From an uncultured bacterium (GTDB lineage: Bacteria > Bacillota > Clostridia > Lachnospirales > Lachnospiraceae): a DNA stretch of 27,381 nucleotides. The notes beneath the pieces were generated by a model. That model was not told the DNA's origin. It did not search any database and saw only the letters and a list, made by a program, of their open reading frames with translations. The position numbers and the translations under genes were made by a program. The DNA lies in contig CAJMSZ010000031.1 of the NCBI GenBank assembly GCA_905216215.1, positions 1 through 27,381 of the forward strand, read 5' to 3'. Shown one piece after another: positions 6,461 through 13,494 of the stretch. The first letter of the stretch is position 1; each line of letters starts with the position of its first letter.

Positions 6461-9409
6461 ATGAAGGGGTCTGTAAAAAAAGCAATTATTATAATCGGTG
6501 TCCTGATAGTACTTGTTATTTGTGTATTATTGAACTTGAGACCGGTGGAAAATTTTCAACAGAAATATGAAGGGGTCGACTTGAGCGCTGATGTAGAAGG
6601 CGCCGTCAGAGAAGGTACATATACAAAGTATTTGAATGCCCATGAAGATGCAGCATGTCCTGCCGAAGATATAGAAGTGGATCTGTTTGCTTACATGGAA
6701 GGGGAAGGCGTAGAAGTATATGAAAATTATGAGGGGGAAGAGAAAGCTCTTTATACAGATACGGAATCCACGGTTACCTGGAAGGTAAATGTTCCTGAGG
6801 CAGGTTTCTACAACCTTTATCTGGAGTATATAACAGTAGAGTCCCGAGGGGTTGCGATCGAACGTTCTGTATACATCAATGGAGAACTTCCGTTTGATGA
6901 TGCGGGAAACATTATTTTTACAAGAACCTGGACAGACGCCTCAGAACCTAAGGTAGACAATCAGGGAAATGAAATTCGTCCTTCGCAGGTGGAAGTTTAC
7001 AAATGGCAGAGCACTTTCTGCAAAGATGATATGGGATATATCATAAATCCTTATCAGTTTTATTTTGAAGCCGGAGAGAATACGATCACCATGGAAGGTG
7101 TAAACGAACCCATGGTTTTGAAAAAACTCACACTGGCTGCAATCGATGATTCCGTTACATACGAAGAATATCTGGCAAACTGTCCGGGGGAAGGAAATTC
7201 AGAAACCAATATTAATTATGTGCAGGTGGTACAGGGAGAGGATTCGACGATACGATCAGAATCATCTCTGTATGCGAAATATGACAAATCGGCGCCGAAC
7301 ACTCAGCCATACAGTGTGACGAATACAATTCTGAATTATGTAGGCGGAGAAACATGGTGCAGTGCAGGCCAGTGGATCGAATGGGAGTTTTCGGTTCCGG
7401 AGGACGGTTATTACAATATTACTGTTAAGGGAAGACAGAATTATGCCCGCGGCAGTGTATCTTCCAGAACGGTATATATCGATGGAGAAATCCCATTTGA
7501 AGAAATGGAAGAGATTTCCTTCGAATATGAGAATGACTGGAACAATCTGACTCTCGCAGATGCAGATGGAAATCCGTATAAAATTTATCTTACAGAAGGA
7601 ACACATACCATTCGTCTGGAAGCTACATTGGGCGGTTCCGGTATTCTGCTGGAAGAACTGGAAGATTCTATTTATCGTCTGAATCAGATTTACAGGAAAC
7701 TTTTGGTATATACCGGAGCAACGCCGGATCAATACCGCGATTACAATATTGATCAGGTATATCCGGAAGTGATGGAAGCTATGGATCTGGAATCCAAACG
7801 CCTCTACAAGATTGTAGATGAAATGGTTGCTTATACGGGACAAAAAGCCGATAAGATTGCGACGGCGCAGACTCTTGCGCAGCAGCTGGAGCGATTTGTA
7901 GAAAAGCCGAACAAGATTACGGAAGAGTTTACAACATTTAAAGACAATATTACTTCTCTCGGTACTGCGGTTCTGAATATGGGTGAAACGAAACTGGATA
8001 TCGATTATCTGGTAATTACCAGCACAGATACAGAACCGGAAAAAGACGAAGCGAACTTCTTCTCTAAAATGTGGCATGAGATCAAAGCATTTGCGGCAAC
8101 TTTCTACGTTGACTATGATGCGGTTGGTGATGTCTATGAGGAGAATGATGAAGAAGTAGTTACGGTTTGGATCCTGAGCGGTCGTGACCAGGGCACTATT
8201 TTGAAATCCATGGTGGACGATACCTTTACTCCTGATACGGGAATTAAGGTCAATGTGGAAGTTGTAGCGGCTAATGCTTTGCTGAGTGCAGTTATGGCAG
8301 GAAGAGGACCGGATGTGGTTCTTTCCGTCGGAGCTGACCAGCCTGTGAACTATGCGCTTCGTGGAGCAGCTGAAGATCTTACTCAGTTTGAAGATTATCA
8401 AGAGGTTTTGAGTAGCTATACAGAAAGTTCATATCAACAGTATTGCCTCGACGGTGCAATTTATGCGATTCCTGAAACGCAGACATTTAATGTGATGTTC
8501 TATAGAACCGATGTTTTGGAACAATTGGAACTGGAAGTTCCCCAGACCTGGCAGGATTTGATTGAAATGCTTCCTACCATTCAGGGCAACAATATGTCCA
8601 TCGGCATTCCATCGGCGGCAGGCAGCAGCGGCAGCGCAAGCGCCAGCACAACGATTGCATCCAACGCAGCAGACCTGTCCTTATATTTCAGTTTGCTATA
8701 CCAGTACGGCGGAGATTTGTACAACGAAGCAGGAACCAAAGCTGAGATCAACGATGAAGCGGGTGTTGAAGCGTTTGATGTATATACCAGATTCTTTACG
8801 GATTATGGAATTCCTACCTATTTTGATTTTGTCAGCCGGTTCCGTTCTGGTGAAATGCCTATCGGTATTGCGAGCTATTCGACGTACAATACCTTGATGG
8901 TATCTGCGCCGGAGATTAAAGGCTTATGGGACTTTACATTAATTCCTGGTACTGAAAAAACAGATGAAAATGGTAATACTTACATCGATCGTTCCGACTT
9001 TATTACCGGCAGTGGGACAATGATGATTGCTTCTGATGATGAGGATACAAAACAGAGAGCGTGGGAATTCATGAAATGGTGGGCAAGTTCGGACACGCAG
9101 GTACGTTTTGGCCGTGAAATTGAAGCGTTGCTCGGATCTTCTGCAAGATATGCAACCGCAAATATAAATGCGTTCAGCCAGCTGGCATGGACTGCAGATG
9201 ATATTGAAGTATTAACAGAGCAGTGGCGTCAAACGGTAGGAATTCGTGAAATCCCTGGCGGATACTATACGGGACGGCATATAACAAATGCGGTTCGAAA
9301 GGTTATTAATGACCAGGAAGATCCGAGAGAGACAATTATTGATTATACCATTACCATTAATGAAGAAATTGCCAAGAAACGTTCAGAGTTTGGTCTGCCG
9401 TTGGAATAG
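6461..9409 (+). CDS. Membrane-anchored ABC solute-binding protein fused to two carbohydrate-binding-like domains
   Basis: A 982-residue protein, roughly twice the length of a normal sugar-binding lipoprotein. Residues about 8-26 form one hydrophobic membrane segment and there is no lipobox cysteine, so it is anchored by a transmembrane helix. Two related beta-sandwich modules follow (about 70-230 and 235-395). They share the pattern PE-GfYN, R-VYI-GE-PF, and resemble CBM6/35-type or galactose-binding-like folds. A largely helical linker (about 395-560) precedes a complete SBP_bac_1 domain (about 565-980; starts VTVWILSG, includes GRGPDVVLSVGA and GEMPIGIASYS). Start chosen at 6461 because GGAGG lies 5 bases upstream; an ATG at 6449 is weaker. 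The first permease gene follows after 14 bases. Likely role: capturing polymer or large oligosaccharides near the membrane and delivering them to the permeases at 9424 and 10364 (inference). A Ser/Ala/Gly-rich patch occurs near residue 720. Confidence 0.9.
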   Translation: MKGSVKKAIIIIGVLIVLVICVLLNLRPVENFQQKYEGVDLSADVEGAVREGTYTKYLNAHEDAACPAEDIEVDLFAYMEGEGVEVYENYEGEEKALYTDTESTVTWKVNVPEAGFYNLYLEYITVESRGVAIERSVYINGELPFDDAGNIIFTRTWTDASEPKVDNQGNEIRPSQVEVYKWQSTFCKDDMGYIINPYQFYFEAGENTITMEGVNEPMVLKKLTLAAIDDSVTYEEYLANCPGEGNSETNINYVQVVQGEDSTIRSESSLYAKYDKSAPNTQPYSVTNTILNYVGGETWCSAGQWIEWEFSVPEDGYYNITVKGRQNYARGSVSSRTVYIDGEIPFEEMEEISFEYENDWNNLTLADADGNPYKIYLTEGTHTIRLEATLGGSGILLEELEDSIYRLNQIYRKLLVYTGATPDQYRDYNIDQVYPEVMEAMDLESKRLYKIVDEMVAYTGQKADKIATAQTLAQQLERFVEKPNKITEEFTTFKDNITSLGTAVLNMGETKLDIDYLVITSTDTEPEKDEANFFSKMWHEIKAFAATFYVDYDAVGDVYEENDEEVVTVWILSGRDQGTILKSMVDDTFTPDTGIKVNVEVVAANALLSAVMAGRGPDVVLSVGADQPVNYALRGAAEDLTQFEDYQEVLSSYTESSYQQYCLDGAIYAIPETQTFNVMFYRTDVLEQLELEVPQTWQDLIEMLPTIQGNNMSIGIPSAAGSSGSASASTTIASNAADLSLYFSLLYQYGGDLYNEAGTKAEINDEAGVEAFDVYTRFFTDYGIPTYFDFVSRFRSGEMPIGIASYSTYNTLMVSAPEIKGLWDFTLIPGTEKTDENGNTYIDRSDFITGSGTMMIASDDEDTKQRAWEFMKWWASSDTQVRFGREIEALLGSSARYATANINAFSQLAWTADDIEVLTEQWRQTVGIREIPGGYYTGRHITNAVRKVINDQEDPRETIIDYTITINEEIAKKRSEFGLPLE

Positions 9410-9423
9410 GAGGTAAGTAAGAA

Positions 9424-10362
9424 ATGAAAGAATATATCCGCAGATATTTCATGTTGCGCAGGCATAATATGAAGGTTGCGATAAAAAAGGCCAAAATGAG
9501 TAAAATGTGTTATGCGTTTCTGGCGCCGTATGCAATAATATTTGCCTTGTTTTACATATTGCCGGTTATAACCTCTATTTTTTACAGTTTTACTTATTAC
9601 AACATTCTGGAATCTCCCAAGTTTGTCGGGCTGCAGAATTATATCAACTTAATTTTACAGGATGATGTATTTCTGATCGGTGTAAAAAATACGTTTGTCA
9701 TTGCTGTTATCACAGGACCGTTGGGCTATATCGCCTCTTTCCTGTTTGCATGGCTGATCAACGAATTGCCACGATGGGTTCGAACGATTGCTGTTGTTGT
9801 GTTCTATGCTCCTTCCATTGCGGGCAACGCGTACGTTATTTTTTCTATCTTCTTCAGAGGCGACGCATACGGATATGTAAATGCAGCTTTGATGAATATG
9901 GGTATTATTAATTCGCCGATCCTCTGGCTGACGGATCCGGATTACATGCTTCCGATTTGTATGCTGGTTATTTTATGGATGAGTTTGGGTACCGGCTTCC
10001 TTTCCTTTGTAGCAGGTCTGCAGGGGGTTGACCGTGCTCAGTATGAAGCAGGTTATGTGGACGGTATTCGAAATCGTTGGCAGGAATTATGGTACATCAC
10101 ACTGCCGAATATGAAACCGATGTTGTTATTTGGCGCGGTAATGTCCATTACTCAGTCCTTTGGTGTTTGCGATGTAACCATGGCGCTTTGCGGCTATCCG
10201 AGTACAGATTATGCAGCGCGAACAGTTGTCACCCATTTGTTTGACTACGGCTATTCCCGATTTGAAATGGGTTATGCATCTGCAATTGCAACTTTGTTGT
10301 TTTTGATTATGATTTTGTGTAATAAGGCAATTCAAAGCATGTTAAGAAGAGTGGGAACCTGA
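9424..10362 (+). CDS. Carbohydrate ABC transporter permease, MalF/LplB-like
   Basis: A 312-residue integral membrane protein with about six hydrophobic segments, beginning with FLAPYAIIFALFYILPVIT after a basic cytoplasmic leader. The EAA loop that contacts the ATPase is present as EAGYVDGIRNRWQELWYITLP. It belongs to the BPD_transp_1 sugar permease family and is the first half of a heterodimeric channel with the next gene. AGGAGG lies 10 bases before the ATG, overlapping the stop of the binding-protein gene. It is 14 bases after that gene and 1 base before the second permease gene, so translation is probably coupled. The expected substrate is oligosaccharides handed over by the fused binding protein; the sugar itself cannot be told from the permease. 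Confidence 0.94.
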   Translation: MKEYIRRYFMLRRHNMKVAIKKAKMSKMCYAFLAPYAIIFALFYILPVITSIFYSFTYYNILESPKFVGLQNYINLILQDDVFLIGVKNTFVIAVITGPLGYIASFLFAWLINELPRWVRTIAVVVFYAPSIAGNAYVIFSIFFRGDAYGYVNAALMNMGIINSPILWLTDPDYMLPICMLVILWMSLGTGFLSFVAGLQGVDRAQYEAGYVDGIRNRWQELWYITLPNMKPMLLFGAVMSITQSFGVCDVTMALCGYPSTDYAARTVVTHLFDYGYSRFEMGYASAIATLLFLIMILCNKAIQSMLRRVGT

Positions 10363-10363
10363 T

Positions 10364-11263
10364 ATGAAGAAACAGAAAAAAGAAGCAAATGTGACAAAAA
10401 AGAATTTAGTAAAATTAAAAAGAAGACAGCCGAATCGTTCCAGGATTGGAGATTTTATCATCTACTTCTTTTTGATACTGGTAGCATTAATGATGGTATT
10501 TCCATTAGTGTTTGCTATTAACAATGCATTGAAGCCGCTGGATGAGTTGTTTATGTTTCCGCCAAAGGTTTTTGCTCAGAATCCTACACTGGATAACTTT
10601 TCAGATTTATTTGTAACCATGGGAAAGAGTTGGGTTACATTTCCCAGATATGTGTTCAATACGGTATTTATTACGGTTGTAGGTACAGCGGGACACCTGA
10701 TCCTGGCATCCATGGCTGCCTTCGTGTTGGCGAAGTATGACTTTCCCGGGGGAAAGACCTTTTTCAAACTCGTTACAGTCGCGTTGATGTTCAGTGGTTA
10801 TATAACGGCAATTCCCAACTATTTGATCATCAACGAATTGGGATGGATTGATACATACTGGGCAATTATTATTCCGGCGTTTGCGTCTCCCATGGGATTG
10901 TTTCTTATGAAACAGTTTATGGAAGGATTACCAATGTCTCTGATCGAGGCGGCCAAGATTGATGGTGCAAATGAGTGGAAGGTATTTATCAGTATCGTAA
11001 TGCCGAATGTAAAACCGGCGTGGCTGACAATGATTATTTTCTCTGTACAGGGACTTTGGAATAATCAGGCGGCGACTTTCATTTATTCCGAGGAGAAAAA
11101 AACCCTGGTCTATGCTTTGCAGCAGATTCAGAGCGGTGGTATTGCAAGAACCGGTCAGGCAGCGGCAGTTACGGTAGTAGTTATGGCAGTACCGATCCTT
11201 ATTTTCATATTGTCAGAAAGTCAGATCCTGGAGACAATGGCAAGTTCCGGTTTGAAAGATTAA
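10364..11263 (+). CDS. Carbohydrate ABC transporter permease, MalG/YtcP-like
   Basis: A 299-residue partner permease with six membrane segments. The basic leader is followed by IIYFFLILVALMMVFPLVFA, and the periplasmic-type loop has PPKVFAQNPTLDNF, common in MalG-like proteins. The EAA loop reads EAAKIDGANEWKVFISIVMP, which is closer to consensus than in the preceding permease. Only one base separates it from the upstream stop, and the ribosome site is weak (purine-rich AAGAAGAGTGGGA), so translational coupling is likely. Its TAA stop overlaps the AAGGAGG of the next gene. It forms the first of two permease pairs in this operon. No ATP-binding subunit is encoded nearby. Confidence 0.94.
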   Translation: MKKQKKEANVTKKNLVKLKRRQPNRSRIGDFIIYFFLILVALMMVFPLVFAINNALKPLDELFMFPPKVFAQNPTLDNFSDLFVTMGKSWVTFPRYVFNTVFITVVGTAGHLILASMAAFVLAKYDFPGGKTFFKLVTVALMFSGYITAIPNYLIINELGWIDTYWAIIIPAFASPMGLFLMKQFMEGLPMSLIEAAKIDGANEWKVFISIVMPNVKPAWLTMIIFSVQGLWNNQAATFIYSEEKKTLVYALQQIQSGGIARTGQAAAVTVVVMAVPILIFILSESQILETMASSGLKD

Positions 11264-11280
11264 GGAGGTTGGTGCAGGTT

Positions 11281-12789
11281 ATGAAAAAAACAATGAAAAG
11301 ACTTAGCGCACTGCTGATCGGTATGATGATAGCACTAAGCTCCGCTATGGCAGTTTATGCAGATGAGGGTTATACGTACAACTATGATTACTGGGGAGAT
11401 ATACAGTATTCTCCGGATGCATATGAAGTGTCTGGTGTATATTCAGCCGTAGATTTTGGTCTGGAGACAGGATTGAAAACCCCATCCGGTTTGTTTGTGT
11501 ATGAAGATATGATTTATATCTGCGATACCGGTAATAACAGAATTCTGGAAATTCAAAGAACCGGCTCCCAGACTCTGGAATTGATTCGTGTGATTGACAG
11601 CTTTAAGGGCGGTGAGGGACCGGAAACCTTTTCCTCTCCGCAGGATGTGGCGGTTACAGATGATGGTTACATATTTATTGCTGACACGAATAATAGCCGG
11701 ATATTGAAGCTGGATATGGATCTGAATTACGTCATGGAATTTACAAAGCCTGTGGATGCTACTTTTGACCAGGATTTAAGTTTCCTGCCTTGCAAGCTTG
11801 CGATCGATACTGCGGGCCGTGTATATTGTGTGGCAACCAATGTGAATAAGGGCTTGATCAAATTCGAAGCAGACGGGGAATTTTCCGGTTTTATAGGAGC
11901 TACGGAAGTCACCTATGATTGGACGGATTACATCTGGAAGCGCTTTGCTACACAGGCACAGAGAGAACAGATGGAATCTTTTGTACCAACCGAATACGAC
12001 AACATTTATATGGATTATGAAGGATTTATTTATGCATGTACGACTCATGTTACAAAGTCAACATTGGAGGATGGGACTGCAGATCCAATTCGCCGCCTGA
12101 ATATGATGGGAAGCGATATTCTGATCCGAAATGGTGAATGGCATATTATTGGTGATATCTATTGGGGGGATGGCGGCGGATATTCCGGTCCTTCTTTGAT
12201 CACAGATATCACAGCGTTTGATAATGATGTATATGTGGGATTAGATAAAGTAAGAGGCCGTTTATTTGCTTATGACGATCAGGGGCGTATGTTGTTTGCG
12301 TTCGGCGGAAACGGTAATATGGACGGGTATTTCAAACTTCCAAGCGCCATTGATCATATGGGATATGATTTACTGGTCTTGGATCAACAGGACAACAGTC
12401 TGGCGATATTTACACCTACGGAATTTGGTAAGTATATTTATCAGGCGATCGATCAGTTTCAGGCAGGTGAGTATGCTGAGTCCGGTGACAGCTGGCAGAA
12501 AGTTCTGGAGTTGAATGGTAACTATGATCGTGCATACATCGGTATCGGACGTTCTCTGCTTCGCCAGGAAGAATATGAAGAAGCATTGGATTATTTCAGA
12601 CTGAAATGGGACGATGAAAACTATTCAAAGGCATTTAAGCAGTATCGTAAGGAATGGGTAGAAGAGCATATCGGTGTTATTTTTATCATAGTATTCGCAG
12701 TGCTTTGTATCCCGTTATTGGTGGGTAAAATAAAAGCGATCAAGCATGAAATTGATCAGGCAGATATCTTTAGAGATTATAAGCAATAG
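11281..12789 (+). CDS. NHL-repeat beta-propeller/TPR protein with signal peptide and C-terminal membrane anchor
   Basis: A 502-residue protein of unknown function. A signal peptide ends at about Ala27 (VYA before DEG). NHL-type propeller blades follow, recognisable at about residues 63-90 (IYICDTGNNRILEI) and 117-144 (IFIADTNNSRILKL), with later diverged blades to about 380 (LLVLDQQDNSLAIF). Residues about 386-440 look like one or two TPR helical pairs (AGEYAESGDSWQKVLELN; EEYEEALDYFRL). A single transmembrane helix lies at about 462-482, leaving a short basic cytoplasmic tail. Start chosen at 11281, 12 bases after AAGGAGG; in-frame TTG and GTG codons at 11269 and 11272 are too close to that site. 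It lies between the first permease pair and the Yip1-like gene. Known NHL propellers bind proteins, RNA or sugars. Here a scaffolding or ligand-sensing role on the outer membrane face is inferred, not shown. I see no enzyme signature. Confidence 0.85.
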   Translation: MKKTMKRLSALLIGMMIALSSAMAVYADEGYTYNYDYWGDIQYSPDAYEVSGVYSAVDFGLETGLKTPSGLFVYEDMIYICDTGNNRILEIQRTGSQTLELIRVIDSFKGGEGPETFSSPQDVAVTDDGYIFIADTNNSRILKLDMDLNYVMEFTKPVDATFDQDLSFLPCKLAIDTAGRVYCVATNVNKGLIKFEADGEFSGFIGATEVTYDWTDYIWKRFATQAQREQMESFVPTEYDNIYMDYEGFIYACTTHVTKSTLEDGTADPIRRLNMMGSDILIRNGEWHIIGDIYWGDGGGYSGPSLITDITAFDNDVYVGLDKVRGRLFAYDDQGRMLFAFGGNGNMDGYFKLPSAIDHMGYDLLVLDQQDNSLAIFTPTEFGKYIYQAIDQFQAGEYAESGDSWQKVLELNGNYDRAYIGIGRSLLRQEEYEEALDYFRLKWDDENYSKAFKQYRKEWVEEHIGVIFIIVFAVLCIPLLVGKIKAIKHEIDQADIFRDYKQ

Positions 12790-12816
12790 GATATGAAAAA
12801 CAGAACGGAGGCAGGC

Positions 12817-13473
12817 ATGTTAGCTTCACTGAAAAAAAAGGAAACGTATGAACATTATTTGGAAACATTGAAGTTTGCCCTATATTGCATTACACATCCG
12901 TTGGATGGATTTTGGGATTTGACTCATGAAAAGAGAGGATCCATAGCAGCGGCAAATACCATATTGCTTTTAACATTGCTTGCTAATCTATTTAAGTTGC
13001 AGTATACAAGTTTCCTGTTTAATCAGGTATATTGGCCGGAGGAAAATCTGCTGATCCATATAGCGAGTATCGTTTTTCCTCTTGCTCTCTGGTGTGTGGG
13101 AAACTGGGCATTGACAACGTTGTTTAATGGTAAGGGACGTCTGAATCAGATATATATGGCAACTTGTTATGCATTAACGCCATATCCGCTCATTCAATTT
13201 CCACTGATTATTTTAAGCAATATGGTAACTGTGGATGAAGGTGCGTTCTACACGGTACTGAGCGGATTATCAATTGTATGGGCAGCCTTGCTGATTATAT
13301 CAGCCATGATGCAGATCCATGAATATTCGGTGAGTAAAACAGTGCTTTTTACCATAGCAACCATCTTTGCAATGCTTGTAATGGTTTTTATTCTGTTGAT
13401 TTTTTTCAGTATGATTAGCCAGGGCGTGTCATATTTCATATCTTTGATACGTGAGATTCTATTCAGAATGTAG
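12817..13473 (+). CDS. Yip1 family multi-pass membrane protein
   Basis: A 218-residue integral membrane protein with about five hydrophobic segments (starting near GSIAAANTILLLTLLANLF and ending VFILLIFFSMISQGVSYF). The segment GRLNQIYMATCYALTPYPLI, with a small-residue turn and a Pro-rich helix start, is typical of bacterial Yip1 domain proteins. Start chosen at 12817, where GGAGG lies 5 bases upstream; an ATG at 12793, just after the previous stop, would add 8 residues but has a poor ribosome site. No catalytic residues are apparent. Biochemical function of bacterial Yip1 proteins is not established as far as I know. Position between the NHL/TPR gene and the DUF5696-like gene, with spacings of only 27 and 21 bases, suggests it is part of the same membrane assembly (inference). 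Confidence 0.8.
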   Translation: MLASLKKKETYEHYLETLKFALYCITHPLDGFWDLTHEKRGSIAAANTILLLTLLANLFKLQYTSFLFNQVYWPEENLLIHIASIVFPLALWCVGNWALTTLFNGKGRLNQIYMATCYALTPYPLIQFPLIILSNMVTVDEGAFYTVLSGLSIVWAALLIISAMMQIHEYSVSKTVLFTIATIFAMLVMVFILLIFFSMISQGVSYFISLIREILFRM

Positions 13474-13494
13474 CAGGTTGGAGGAAGAAGAGAC

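Noticed and set aside
7262..8401. Long minus-strand open frame (379 codons) inside the large binding-protein gene
   Set aside because: It lies wholly opposite a coherent multi-domain gene, has no ribosome site, and its Ile/Phe/Ser/Arg-rich translation matches no family I recognise. It is an antisense shadow.
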